The position numbers and the translations under genes are program-made. Shown here in pieces: positions 17,252 through 27,256 of a stretch of DNA of 32,134 nt (position 1 is its first letter; each line of letters opens with the position of its first letter). The stretch comes from Terrimonas sp964445775 (GTDB lineage: Bacteria; Bacteroidota; Bacteroidia; Chitinophagales; Chitinophagaceae). The notes below the pieces were generated by a model that ran no database searches, was not told the origin of the DNA, and saw only the letters and a program-made list of their open reading frames with translations. The DNA lies in assembly GCA_964445775.1 (NCBI GenBank), contig CAYUMH010000041.1, forward strand, positions 1 through 32,134, read 5' to 3'.

Positions 17252-19636
17252 TTATTCGGTACGCAGGCTTTTTACCGGGTTTACCAGGGCAGCTCTTATT
17301 GCCTGGTAGCTAACAGTAAATAAGGCAATGATTATTGCTGCTACGCCCGCTACTAAAAACATCCACCATTCAATGGAAATACGGTAAGCAAAATCCTGTA
17401 GCCAGGCTTCCCCTGCCACCCACGCAATTGGAATGGAAATGAGGATGGCAATACCCACCAGTAATAAAAATTGCCTGGCAATTAAAACTATAATACTGCC
17501 AACCGAAGCACCCAACACTTTTCGTACCCCAATTTCTTTGGTGCGCTGTGCCGTAATAAAAGTTACCAATCCAAATAAGCCTAAAGCCGCTATAAAGATG
17601 GTGAGCACCGAAAATATATTGATCACTTTTGCGAGCCGGTTCTCTTCCGCATATTGTTTATCCAAATCATCCTCCAGCATAGTATAGTTAAAGGAATAAC
17701 CCGGGAATCTTTTTTTCCATACGGCAGCTAATCCCCCAATAACATTTTTTGCATCGCCATTCACCTGTACAGCCATATAACTGTATGCATAGCCCGCATT
17801 AAAGATCATTACCGGGCTTACTTTTTCCTGTAATCCATGCTGATGGTAGTTTTGCATTACACCAATCACTCTACCTGAATCCATACCGGATGTACTGACC
17901 ATTTTACCAACCGCTTCTGTTGTATTCCACCCGATTAACCGGCAGGCTTCTTCATTTAGTAAAACCCCATTGGTCGCATCTGTCGTAAAAGAAGGAGAAA
18001 AATCCCTGCCTGCTACCATTTTGATACCAAGTGTACGTACATAGTCCATATCTGAAGGGATCACCTCCATTGTAAAACTTTTTTCTTTGGCAAAGCCTTC
18101 GGCCTGTACCAGTTGCCCGTCCCAGGCATATTTACCGGGTAACCCGGCCGATCCCGCCAGTGAGTTAACACCCGGCACTTTATGTAATTCGTCTTTTATG
18201 TTTTCATAATTTTTTCTAAACTCACGGTAAGGAGCTTTACGCAGGTCCACAATTACAACGGCATCTTTTTTAAAACCCAGGTCCTTGCTTTGTATATAGT
18301 TGAACTGCCTGGTGGCGATAATGGTACCCGTAATAAGAATAAGCGATACGGCAAACTGGAATACCACCAAAGTTTTTCTCAATGTAAAGTTGCCACGCTC
18401 CGCATACATCGCTTTTTTAATAGAGCCCATCGGGCTAAGCCGCGATAATAACAGTGAAGGATACCAGCCAGCTAACAGTGTGGTCAATACCATTAACCCC
18501 AGTCCACCGGCAATTACTACAGGAGAATATAAGATATGGAGGGAGATGACCTGTCCTGAAATATCTTCCACCACAGGCAACAGTAAAATAACCAGGCCTA
18601 TTGCTAACAGGAAAGCTATCAGGATCAGGGCAAATGTTTCAACCATAAACTGCGTGATCAGTGAAAAGCTTTTCGCACCCATTGTTTTACGGATGCCTAC
18701 CTCTATTGTTCTTTCTGCCTGGTAAGCCGTTGTTAAGTTAATAAAATTGATACAGGCCAGTATCAGCATAGCAATACCGATAACAGAAAGAATGTATAAT
18801 TGCGACATGCTACCCTTGGGCCTGTTAAAGCCGGGCATAGAGGAGTGTAGAAAGATACCCTTTACCGGCTCCAACCGGTGTTTTACATTGTAACCAAACT
18901 TGCTATACTCTTCTTTATTATTTTGCATGGATAAAGCTGCAATCTTTTCCTCCGCTTTATTTTTGTCCACACCGGGCTTTAGGGTTACATAACAGGTCAT
19001 ATCCCACGTAAACCAAGGTTCAAAATTGCCGCCCCATTTTTCCCAGCTGTTAAAAGAAAGTAAGGCGTCAAAGTTCATATGAGAAGGTGGCAGTTTTTGT
19101 AATACACCGGTCACCTTAAAAGGTACGGAGTCATCAATCACCAGTGTTTCGCCTAATACATCTGTTCTTCCAAAATATTTTTTTGCAATCTCGTCGGTCA
19201 GTACAATAGAAAAAGGTTCATTCAGCGCAGTAGCGGGGTTACCCTTTAATAAAGGAAAGTTAAACGACTGCAGAAAATCCTTCCCGGCCAAGGCCAGCTT
19301 ATCGTAAAAATAATCAGCTCCTTTTTTTATCGTAACACCGTTGAAGTTTTTTAAAGGAATTACTTTATCTACTTCCGGTATGCTTTGTGCTATTGCGGGA
19401 ACCAGGGCCCGTCCCACTGCATTTATTTCATCATTCTTTGTCTCAGCACTATAAGTTGTAGTAACCCGGTACACATTATCCGGCTGTTCCCTGTCAACCG
19501 AAATATTATTATACACGTAGAGGCCAATGAGCGCCACAAAAGTCAATCCCAGGGTAAGACCGGTTACATTAATAAATGTAAACAGCTTTTTCTTACCCAG
19601 GCTCCTCCATGCAATTTTGAAATAATTTTTCAGCAT
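17252..19636 (-). CDS. FtsX/MacB-type ABC transporter permease, duplicated form (P6)
   Basis: 794 residues beginning MLKNYFKIAWRSLGKKKL, TM1 ~19-42. The usual SYDxxH is altered to ISVDREQPDNVYR. TM2 carries ACINFINLTTAYQ; motif 1 is TIEVGIRKTMGA (~309), with Ile where Lys is normal. TM3-TM4 contain a long hydrophobic run and AGWYPSLLLS. TM5 is in LRKTLVVFQFAVSLILITG. The second core motif is VIGVMQNYHQHGL, so the KDF triad has been replaced by QNY. The segment before TM6 is MLEDDLDKQYAEENR. Motif 2 TKEIGVRKVLGA (~698) and the NPVKSLRTE tail are standard. It starts 41 bases after P7 ends, a likely co-transcribed pair. Role beyond generic permease is unknown. Confidence 0.95.
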   Translation of the reverse strand: MLKNYFKIAWRSLGKKKLFTFINVTGLTLGLTFVALIGLYVYNNISVDREQPDNVYRVTTTYSAETKNDEINAVGRALVPAIAQSIPEVDKVIPLKNFNGVTIKKGADYFYDKLALAGKDFLQSFNFPLLKGNPATALNEPFSIVLTDEIAKKYFGRTDVLGETLVIDDSVPFKVTGVLQKLPPSHMNFDALLSFNSWEKWGGNFEPWFTWDMTCYVTLKPGVDKNKAEEKIAALSMQNNKEEYSKFGYNVKHRLEPVKGIFLHSSMPGFNRPKGSMSQLYILSVIGIAMLILACINFINLTTAYQAERTIEVGIRKTMGAKSFSLITQFMVETFALILIAFLLAIGLVILLLPVVEDISGQVISLHILYSPVVIAGGLGLMVLTTLLAGWYPSLLLSRLSPMGSIKKAMYAERGNFTLRKTLVVFQFAVSLILITGTIIATRQFNYIQSKDLGFKKDAVVIVDLRKAPYREFRKNYENIKDELHKVPGVNSLAGSAGLPGKYAWDGQLVQAEGFAKEKSFTMEVIPSDMDYVRTLGIKMVAGRDFSPSFTTDATNGVLLNEEACRLIGWNTTEAVGKMVSTSGMDSGRVIGVMQNYHQHGLQEKVSPVMIFNAGYAYSYMAVQVNGDAKNVIGGLAAVWKKRFPGYSFNYTMLEDDLDKQYAEENRLAKVINIFSVLTIFIAALGLFGLVTFITAQRTKEIGVRKVLGASVGSIIVLIARQFLLLVGIAILISIPIAWVAGEAWLQDFAYRISIEWWMFLVAGVAAIIIALFTVSYQAIRAALVNPVKSLRTE

Positions 19637-19677
19637 AACTACAGTTTTATTATGTGATACAAAGGCAGATGGTTTAT

Positions 19678-22062
19678 TTATTCGGTACGTAAAGATTTTA
19701 CAGGGTTAGCCAGTGCCGCCCTGATTGCCTGGTAGCTTACCGTAACAATGGCAATCAGTAAAGCCAATAAACCGGCAATAACAAAGACCCACCATTCAAT
19801 ACTTATCCTGTAAGAATAATTATCCAGCCATTTATTCATGGCATACCACGCTATAGGAGAAGCTATAATGAATGACACCACTACAAGACGTAAGAACTCT
19901 TTGGATAACAAAAGCGTCACATTAAATACAGAAGCTCCCAGCACTTTTCGTACACCTACTTCTTTGGTACGGCTTTCGGCCATATAAGTGGCCAGGCCAA
20001 ACAATCCAAGACAGGAGATAAAAATGGTCAGCCCTGCAAACAAAGCCGCCAGTTTACCCGTGCGCTGCGAATCCTGGAATTTCCTGGCATATGATTCGTC
20101 CGCAAACACATAATCAACCGGGTATTGGGGATTGTATTTTTTGAATATCTTTTCTATGGCCGCAATATTTTCGCCGGTTACATTTTTGGCGTTTAATTTG
20201 GCATGTATGATCTGGGCATAATCTTTATTAGGACCAAATATCATGGTGGGATTGATATTTTGCTGGTAAGGGGATTCTAATACAAAATCTTTTACCACGC
20301 CCACCACAGTCCATTTACTGTCACTACCCACTTCACCTATTACCATACCAAGCGGATCTTTTACACGCATAGCCTTTACAGCAGCTTCATTAAGTATGAC
20401 AGCATTACTGTCAGTCGGGTAATTATTTACATCTATATCACGCCCTTGTAAAAGTGTTACCCCGATAGTTTTAACAAAATCCGCATCGGTGCCTAATCTC
20501 AAAAAGTCTATCTTCTCATCACTTTTAGTGCTCCCCTCCCATTTAAAGCCCCAGCTATCACTCCAGCGCTGGGTAATTGGATTGGCCGAACGGGTGATAC
20601 TCGTAACCGCTCCGGAGCTCAACATTTCATTTTTAATAGCCTTATAATGTTTATCAACATCACCTTGTGTAAACAGGTAAATAAGGTTTTCCCTGTTGTA
20701 ACCGCTTTGACGATTTAAGCCGTATTGAATTTGCCTGACAACAATCACGGTGCCTATAATCAGTATAATGGCGAAGGTGAACTGTACCGTTACTAATATT
20801 TTACGGGGTGCTATCAATGCCTTTGATTTTTTGAATACACCTTTTAACACGCCAACCGGGTTAAAAGAGGATAAATAAAAGGCGGGATAACTTCCGGCCA
20901 AAATACCGGTGAACAATACAAACGAAAGAGAATATATCCAAAATAAAGGATCGCTGTAATTAATAAACAACTGCTTACCCACCAGGAGGTTAAAGCCGGC
21001 TAAAGATATTTGAACAATAAGCAGGGCAATAACATAGGCTATTAAACTCAGGAAGATACTCTCTCCCAGAAATTGAAATATTAATAATCTTTTCCCGGCT
21101 CCCGCCACCTTACGAATGCCCACCTCCTTCGCTCTTTTTTCACTACGGGCGGTACTCAGGTTCATAAAATTGATACAGGCGATCAATAAAATAAACACTG
21201 CTATTACACCAAAAAGTTTAACAGTATCAATCTGGCCACCTACCAGTTTTCCGTTTTCTGACTTACCGTACAGGTATACCTCTGATAAAGGATGTGTAAA
21301 CACCTCAATAGTAGAAGGAGTGGCAGATGTTTTGGTATGATCTATTGTAATATTTTTAACCTTTTTATCAAAAGTGGCCTGTGAGGCGCCTTCTTTCAAT
21401 AATACATAAGTCCGTACTGAATTGTTACCCCAGGAGTCATCGCTCCAACCAATTTTTTCCAGGTATACCCAGGGAAGTATGTATGCAAACTCAAACTTTG
21501 TATTGTTAGGCAGGTCTTTTAATATACCTGTAACCGTACAATTATGCGTACTGTCAATACGTACCGTTTTACCCATGGCATCTTCGTTACCAAATAAAGC
21601 CTTGGCCAATTGTTGTGTGAGAACAATACTGTGCCCGTCGTTTAAAGCGGTTTTCGGATCTCCCTTGAGCAAAGGAAAGCTGATCACTTTTAAAAAGTTA
21701 CTGTCAGCAAAAGAGCCCCGGTTATTCAGCTTTTTATCTCCAACAGTCAGTAAAAAAGTTACATTACGATAACGTACTGCCTCTTCTACTTCAGGATAAT
21801 CACTTTTTAAAGTGGGCGCCATAACTTTAGGTGTATTATTCCATGCCCAGGTTTCTCCTTCGGGGCTCTTATCCCGGTTATACATCATGTATATCCTGTC
21901 CGATTTTTCATAAAAACGGTCAATGCTTAATTCATTCTGTATCCACAATAAAATCAATATCGCCGCGGCCATTCCTATGGCCAAGCCGGTAATATTAATG
22001 ATAGAATAAGTTTTATTCTTAAAAATATTCCTGATCAGGGTTTTAAAATAATTTTTAAACAT
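19678..22062 (-). CDS. FtsX/MacB-type ABC transporter permease, duplicated form (P7)
   Basis: 794 residues, MFKNYFKTLIRNIFKNKT then TM1 (~20-42) and LSIDRFYEKSDRIYM. TM2 carries ACINFMNLSTARSEKRAKEV; motif 1 AKEVGIRKVAGA (~311). TM5 lies in PRKILVTVQFTFAIILIIG. The second core opens with SANPITQRWSDSWGFKWEG and has VVGVVKDFVLESPY, where most paralogs have SLH. P9 shares both peculiarities, so P7 and P9 form a subgroup although P8 lies between them. Motif 2 is TKEVGVRKVLGA (~697), the only one with Val in place of Ile. The tail is NPVKSLRTE. It follows P8 by 107 bases and precedes P6 by 41. Like the others it lacks Walker motifs. Confidence 0.95.
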   Translation of the reverse strand: MFKNYFKTLIRNIFKNKTYSIINITGLAIGMAAAILILLWIQNELSIDRFYEKSDRIYMMYNRDKSPEGETWAWNNTPKVMAPTLKSDYPEVEEAVRYRNVTFLLTVGDKKLNNRGSFADSNFLKVISFPLLKGDPKTALNDGHSIVLTQQLAKALFGNEDAMGKTVRIDSTHNCTVTGILKDLPNNTKFEFAYILPWVYLEKIGWSDDSWGNNSVRTYVLLKEGASQATFDKKVKNITIDHTKTSATPSTIEVFTHPLSEVYLYGKSENGKLVGGQIDTVKLFGVIAVFILLIACINFMNLSTARSEKRAKEVGIRKVAGAGKRLLIFQFLGESIFLSLIAYVIALLIVQISLAGFNLLVGKQLFINYSDPLFWIYSLSFVLFTGILAGSYPAFYLSSFNPVGVLKGVFKKSKALIAPRKILVTVQFTFAIILIIGTVIVVRQIQYGLNRQSGYNRENLIYLFTQGDVDKHYKAIKNEMLSSGAVTSITRSANPITQRWSDSWGFKWEGSTKSDEKIDFLRLGTDADFVKTIGVTLLQGRDIDVNNYPTDSNAVILNEAAVKAMRVKDPLGMVIGEVGSDSKWTVVGVVKDFVLESPYQQNINPTMIFGPNKDYAQIIHAKLNAKNVTGENIAAIEKIFKKYNPQYPVDYVFADESYARKFQDSQRTGKLAALFAGLTIFISCLGLFGLATYMAESRTKEVGVRKVLGASVFNVTLLLSKEFLRLVVVSFIIASPIAWYAMNKWLDNYSYRISIEWWVFVIAGLLALLIAIVTVSYQAIRAALANPVKSLRTE

Positions 22063-22169
22063 GGTTCTTTACTTTATATAAACGACAGTATTGTAATTTG
22101 CTTTTATGTTGTCTTTTTTCATCTGTTTCCGGTCCGGCAGCCGGGCCTTAACACCTGAAACCTGTATGC

Positions 22170-24605
22170 CTATTCGCTTCTTAAACTTTTCACCGGGTTG
22201 GCCAGTGCCGCTTTAACGGCCTGAAAGCTTATCGTTGCAAAAGCAACAATAACAGCTACAACTCCCGCCAGCATAAACATCCACCACTTCATTTCTATTC
22301 TGAAGGCAAAATCCTGTAACCAGTTATTCATAGCCCACCAGGCCAATGGAGTAGCAATCACCATCGCTACACATACCAGTTTTAAAAAATCTTTAGATAA
22401 TAATTGTACAATGCTGGAAACCGATGCACCTAATACTTTTCTGACACCAATTTCTTTGGTACGCTGTTGTGCTGTGTAAGTAGCCAAACCCAATAAACCC
22501 AGGCAGGCAATTAAGATAGCAAGACCTGAAAAAAGGCTAAACAGCCCCCTGAATCTCACATCAGCTTCATACTGCCTGTTGAAGCTATCGTCCAGAAAGC
22601 TATATAAAAAAGGCCGCTGCGGTGCTATACCGCTCCATAAACCCTTCAGCTTATCAAGCGTAGCCTGCATGTTCCCTGCCTTAATTTTAATAGCAAAATA
22701 CCTGCTGCTCGTAGGCTCTAACCTTAAAGCCAGCGGTCCTATTTTTTTATGTAATGATGTGTAATTAAAATCTTTCACCACACCTATTACTGCTCCTTCT
22801 CTTCCCCATTGTTCAAAATGTTTACCAATAATCTGTTGCGGGTCATTATATCCAAATAATTTTGCAGCCGTTTCATTAATCACCAGTGACTTAGCCGTAT
22901 CAGCCGGAAAGTCCCTGGAATAAGCTCTTCCTGCCACCATTTTCAATCCAAAATGTTTGATAAAATCAATATCCACTTCAAACAATGCAGGCGCCTCTTC
23001 TATACTTCCACCATTGAGAGATTGTATTTTTGTACCCCCATCCGGAAAGTAAGTACCAGGCACACTTCTTGAAGCTGCAACGGAAACAACGCCCGGCACC
23101 TGAAGAAAACTATGTTTAATAGCTTCGGTTTTAATCGCAACATCATAGTCATGATTAAAATCGAGCAATAACATCTGGTCCTTATTAAAGCCCATACTTT
23201 TATTTTGCATAAAATTGAGCTGCCTGAATACGACAACGGTACCAACAATAAGCGATATAGAAAGGCTGAATTGTAATACCACTAATCCCTTTCTTAAATT
23301 CACGCCTTTAGTTGAGGTGGTAAACGCGCCTTTTAATACAGTGATCGGTTTAAAGTTTGATAAGACAATGGCTGGATATATCCCTGCTAAAAGACCGGTT
23401 AATAACACTGCAGCTCCATAAATTACTAATGTATTGGTATTAAGAATGCTTGAAAGCTGAAAGCCCTTACCGGTAAACACCTGCATTGTCGGGATCAGCA
23501 ATATTACCAGCAGTAAAGCCACAATTGCCGATATAAAAACCAGCAGCACCGATTCACTGAAAAACTGGCTTATTAATTCTTTTTTATTGGCGCCCGCCAC
23601 TTTTCTTATACCTACTTCTTTTGCTCTCTCCATTGAACGTGCAGTAGTTAAATTCATAAAGTTGACACAGGCAATACATAAAATAAAAAGCCCTATGACC
23701 GTGAAAAGATAAATGCTGGAAAGATTTCCTGTTGTACCGGGCTGCCTGTCGGCAGATGAATGCAGGTAAGCATCTTTCAGCGATTCAAAAGCAATGGTAT
23801 AGCGGCCGTTTTCTGTAGCATTATGCCTGGCCAGGAAAGAGGGGATTTTGGCAGTTAGCTTTTTAATATCCACATGAGGTTCAGTCAAAAAATAAGTATA
23901 AAAATCTACATAACCCCATTGATCAAATACGTCTGCCCTCGATTTCCTGAATGAGCCCATTGACATCAGGGCGTCAAAAGTGAAATGCGAGTTAGCGGGA
24001 ATATCTTTTAATACACCGGTAACCTTGTATACACCTTCATCGCCCCTGCCTCCGGAACTTCCGCCTTCGAGCGTTTTACCAATAGGGTTCTCATTACCAA
24101 AATACTTTTTCGCTGTTTTTTCCGTAATGACTGCCGAGTAAGGATCAATTAATGCCGTTTGGGGATTACCGGCCAACAATGGCCAGCTAAAAACCGACAA
24201 CACATTTGAGTCAGCAAAAAAAATATTTTCCTCCTGGAAAACCTGTTCGCCGTTTTTCAACAGTACTGTTGAACGGCCAGAAAACTGAACAACGGCTTTT
24301 ATTTCCGGGAAATCTGATTTTAACGCAGCACCAACAGGTGCATTACCCCAAACCTGGTAACGATAATCATGCTCCTTAAGATTAGCCGCATTTTTGGAAT
24401 TTACATCCTCAGCATAGCCATGTACTACACGATATATATTATCAATGTTCTTATGGTATTTATCATAACTCAGTTCATCCTGCACATACAGACCAATCAT
24501 TAAAAAACAGGCCAGGCCTAACGTTAAACCAATAATGTTAATAGTTGTATACCCCTTGTGTTTACTCAGGGTTCTCCAGGCTATTTTGAAATAATTTTTA
24601 ATCAT
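22170..24605 (-). CDS. FtsX/MacB-type ABC transporter permease, duplicated form (P8)
   Basis: 811 residues, MIKNYFKIAWRTLSKHKG, TM1 ~20-42, then LSYDKYHKNIDNIYR. The first periplasmic core has a Gly-rich insertion, EGGSSGGRGDEG (~178-190), not seen in the paralogs, just before VTGVLKDIPANS. TM2 carries ACVNFMNLTTARS; motif 1 AKEVGIRKVAGA (~327) is identical to that of P7. TM5 is in LRKGLVVLQFSLSISLIVG. The second core has the typical pattern: LVINETAAKLFG, AVIGVVKDFNYTSLHKKIGP, FLDDSFNRQY. Motif 2 TKEIGVRKVLGA (~714), and the tail is NPVKSLRSE. The spacers on both sides are long (133 bases before, 107 after), so it may be independently expressed, but no consensus promoter was found. Confidence 0.95.
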   Translation of the reverse strand: MIKNYFKIAWRTLSKHKGYTTINIIGLTLGLACFLMIGLYVQDELSYDKYHKNIDNIYRVVHGYAEDVNSKNAANLKEHDYRYQVWGNAPVGAALKSDFPEIKAVVQFSGRSTVLLKNGEQVFQEENIFFADSNVLSVFSWPLLAGNPQTALIDPYSAVITEKTAKKYFGNENPIGKTLEGGSSGGRGDEGVYKVTGVLKDIPANSHFTFDALMSMGSFRKSRADVFDQWGYVDFYTYFLTEPHVDIKKLTAKIPSFLARHNATENGRYTIAFESLKDAYLHSSADRQPGTTGNLSSIYLFTVIGLFILCIACVNFMNLTTARSMERAKEVGIRKVAGANKKELISQFFSESVLLVFISAIVALLLVILLIPTMQVFTGKGFQLSSILNTNTLVIYGAAVLLTGLLAGIYPAIVLSNFKPITVLKGAFTTSTKGVNLRKGLVVLQFSLSISLIVGTVVVFRQLNFMQNKSMGFNKDQMLLLDFNHDYDVAIKTEAIKHSFLQVPGVVSVAASRSVPGTYFPDGGTKIQSLNGGSIEEAPALFEVDIDFIKHFGLKMVAGRAYSRDFPADTAKSLVINETAAKLFGYNDPQQIIGKHFEQWGREGAVIGVVKDFNYTSLHKKIGPLALRLEPTSSRYFAIKIKAGNMQATLDKLKGLWSGIAPQRPFLYSFLDDSFNRQYEADVRFRGLFSLFSGLAILIACLGLLGLATYTAQQRTKEIGVRKVLGASVSSIVQLLSKDFLKLVCVAMVIATPLAWWAMNNWLQDFAFRIEMKWWMFMLAGVVAVIVAFATISFQAVKAALANPVKSLRSE

Positions 24606-24738
24606 GGTCTTTTTTTAAAAAAACAACTGTAATAATATTATTTAGCGCTTTATTCCGTCACCCATTTGAATATGATATTTTATTGTTCATGAAGGACATA
24701 AACGCTAATAAAATCATTTCTCCAGAATCATACACCGC

Positions 24739-27135
24739 TTATTCGTTCCTTAAACTTTTTACCGGGTTAGTGGTTGCCGCCTTAATGGCCTGGAAGCTCA
24801 CCGTTAACAGGGTAATCACAATAGCACCGGCCACAGCCGCTACAAATACCCACCATGATATATTTACACGGTACTGGTATTTCTCCAGCCAGCCATGTAA
24901 ATAATAGTACGCAATGGGCATGGCAATTAAACAGGCTATGCCCACCAGTATCACAAAATCCTTCGACAGTAATTTCCATAAATTAAATACCGAGGCGCCT
25001 ACAATTTTACGTACGCCGATCTCCTTGGTACGTTGTTCTGCCACAAAGGAAGCCAGGCCAAATAAACCCAGGCAACTGATAATAATGGCCAGTATGGTAA
25101 AGAAGCCCGCTAGTTTACCCACACGTACTTCCTGTGTAAACTTGGTAGCATATTCCGTATCAGCAAACTTATAATCGAAGGGAGCAGTGGGTATAGTACT
25201 GCGAAATACTTTTTCAATAATGGCCAGCGACTCGCTGGTACTTTTTTTAGGATTCAACTTTAAGTTGATAAAATTTACATTTTCGTAATCCAATAAATAC
25301 ACGGCCTGTTTTACCGGGTTATAAGGTGAGTTCATCACCATATCTTTCACTACGCCAACAATGGTATAAGGATATTGATTACCCCTGCTGTCCCAACGTA
25401 CCTGTTTACCAATGGGATCTTTTATGTTCATGAATTTCACCGCAGCTTCATTAATTAAAATAGCGGTTGTGTCGCTGCCAAAATCACGGGAAAAATCACG
25501 TCCTTCCTTTATTTCAAAACCCACGGTTTTACCATACTCATGCGTAACCCAGAAGGTAGCAAAATCGGTATCAAGATTAGGGTCCTTACCATCCCAGTCA
25601 AAGCCACCACTGTTACTCCATACCGAAGTGATAGGGTTGGATGATTCAGCCATCTCTTCAATAGCACCCTGTTTTTTTAACTCGGTACGCAACACATCAA
25701 ACTTGCCGTAAAAATCAGGTGATTGCATCATGATCATCACCAGGCCATTCCTGTCATAACCCACCGGGCGGTTTTTAGTATGCTGAATTTGCTGGTAAAC
25801 AATGATAGTACCAATGATTAAAGCTACCGATACGGTAAACTGTGTTACCACCAATACCTTACGGGGAAGAGAAGCTAAACGGCCTACTTTAAAAGTACCC
25901 TTCAATACTTTTATCGGTTTAAAGGAAGACAGGTATAAGGCAGGATAACTACCCGCTATTAAACCCGTAAACAATGTAAAGCCAATACCGGCTGCCCAAA
26001 ACCACAGGCTACCCCATAGGATGGACATTTTTTTATCCGCCACCTCGTTAAACCAGGGTAAGATCAGTTGTGTTAATATAATGGAAAAAATAAAGGCAAT
26101 AAAAGCTACCAAAATAGACTCACATAAAAATTGCCAGATCAGCTGACCGCGTAAAGAGCCCACGGTTTTGCGAATGCCTACTTCCTTTGCCCTTCTTTCA
26201 GAACGGGCAGTACTTAAATTCATAAAGTTGATGCAGGCCAGCAATAATACAAACACGCCGATGATTGCAAACATCCATACATAATCAATTGCACCGCCGG
26301 TCCTGACACCTTCTTTGAAAGACGAACGTAAATGCCAGTCCTTCATTGGATTTAAAAATACCTGGGCTTTAAATTTTTTATCTTCCTCAGCCTGTTTATC
26401 CAGTTTTGAATTGATGATTTTTTTATCGACCGTGGCAAAATCTGTATTCTCATTTATTTGTGCAAAACACTGGAAGGAGTTGTTATTCCACTGTGTGGCG
26501 GCCCGTTCCAGCCATGGCTCCGCGGTTTTGTACAGTTCCCAGGGCGCAATAAATTTTAAATTTTTAAATGTGGTATTATACGGCAGGTCCTCATACACAC
26601 CGGTCACTTTTACATCCAGCTTACTATCAATTTTCATCAGCTGGTTTATAGGGTTCGCATCGCCAAAAAAAGCTTTGGCAGTACTTTCCGAGAGCATAAT
26701 ACTGTTAGGATTGTCCAACCCATTAACAGCACCATGCAACATTTTTAAGCTCAGAATAGAAGGCCCCTGTTTATCAATGTAAAAGCCATTCTTATTTATA
26801 TGTTTATCACCCACGGTTAAAATATGATCGCCCTCCCAGGACGCCATGGCGATATACTTAAAATCACTACCGTAACTGCTCCGCAGTTCCTCTCCCATCG
26901 GGAAAGGCAGCGCCTGCCCGGTAAAAACCTGGCCATTCCAGGTCTGGCGCTGGTACACCTGGGCTACTTTATCATAGTTTTTGTGGTATTTATCGTAAGA
27001 CAGTTCATCCCATATCCACAAGCCTATCAGCATAGCAACTGCCATACCTATAGCCAGCCCACTGATATTAATGAACGAAGACTTTTTATTCTTCAATAAA
27101 TTACGCCAGGCTATTTTGAAATAATTCTTGATCAT
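24739..27135 (-). CDS. FtsX/MacB-type ABC transporter permease, duplicated form (P9)
   Basis: 798 residues, MIKNYFKIAWRNLLKNKK, TM1 ~20-42, then LSYDKYHKNYDKVAQ. The first core shares LTVGDK, DLPxNTxF and a W-x-NNS segment with P7. TM2 carries ACINFMNLSTARSERRAKEV; motif 1 is AKEVGIRKTVGS (~315). TM5 lies in PRKVLVVTQFTVSVALIIG. The second core has SNPITSVWSNSGGFDWDG and IVGVVKDMVMNSPY, the P7-like signature. Motif 2 TKEIGVRKIVGA (~703). The region before TM8 is WLEKYQYRVNISWWVF, and the tail is NPVKSLRNE. The 5' end of the gene shares 30 identical bases with P11 (27097-27126 against 32029-32058). The 121-base spacer upstream, after P10, holds copy B of the dispersed repeat. Confidence 0.95.
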   Translation of the reverse strand: MIKNYFKIAWRNLLKNKKSSFINISGLAIGMAVAMLIGLWIWDELSYDKYHKNYDKVAQVYQRQTWNGQVFTGQALPFPMGEELRSSYGSDFKYIAMASWEGDHILTVGDKHINKNGFYIDKQGPSILSLKMLHGAVNGLDNPNSIMLSESTAKAFFGDANPINQLMKIDSKLDVKVTGVYEDLPYNTTFKNLKFIAPWELYKTAEPWLERAATQWNNNSFQCFAQINENTDFATVDKKIINSKLDKQAEEDKKFKAQVFLNPMKDWHLRSSFKEGVRTGGAIDYVWMFAIIGVFVLLLACINFMNLSTARSERRAKEVGIRKTVGSLRGQLIWQFLCESILVAFIAFIFSIILTQLILPWFNEVADKKMSILWGSLWFWAAGIGFTLFTGLIAGSYPALYLSSFKPIKVLKGTFKVGRLASLPRKVLVVTQFTVSVALIIGTIIVYQQIQHTKNRPVGYDRNGLVMIMMQSPDFYGKFDVLRTELKKQGAIEEMAESSNPITSVWSNSGGFDWDGKDPNLDTDFATFWVTHEYGKTVGFEIKEGRDFSRDFGSDTTAILINEAAVKFMNIKDPIGKQVRWDSRGNQYPYTIVGVVKDMVMNSPYNPVKQAVYLLDYENVNFINLKLNPKKSTSESLAIIEKVFRSTIPTAPFDYKFADTEYATKFTQEVRVGKLAGFFTILAIIISCLGLFGLASFVAEQRTKEIGVRKIVGASVFNLWKLLSKDFVILVGIACLIAMPIAYYYLHGWLEKYQYRVNISWWVFVAAVAGAIVITLLTVSFQAIKAATTNPVKSLRNE

Positions 27136-27185
27136 GAGTTCTTTTATTTTTGTTTTATCAGCTATAGTAATACTATGGAACTATG

Positions 27186-27233
27186 GTTGCGCTGGCCCCA
27201 ATAGTAATGTTGCGGGTCGCACTCTTCAGCGTT
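27186..27233. repeat. Dispersed intergenic repeat, copy B
   Basis: Same orientation as copy A at 4557-4604, with 41 of 48 identical bases. It fills much of the 121-base spacer between the end of P10 and the start of P9, so it is transcribed if the two genes share an mRNA. Its presence here and in the convergent spacer 22.6 kb away means it is not simply duplicated along with a permease gene. Confidence 0.7.
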
Positions 27234-27256
27234 CCTATCGCTTATCAGCTTTTTAC

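Noticed and set aside
22131..22147. Short GC-rich hairpin (GGTCCGG / CCGGGCC, 3-base loop) in the P8-P7 spacer
   Set aside because: The stem has a wobble on the plus strand and becomes a C-A mismatch on the transcribed minus strand, and no T-run follows. Too weak to call a terminator.
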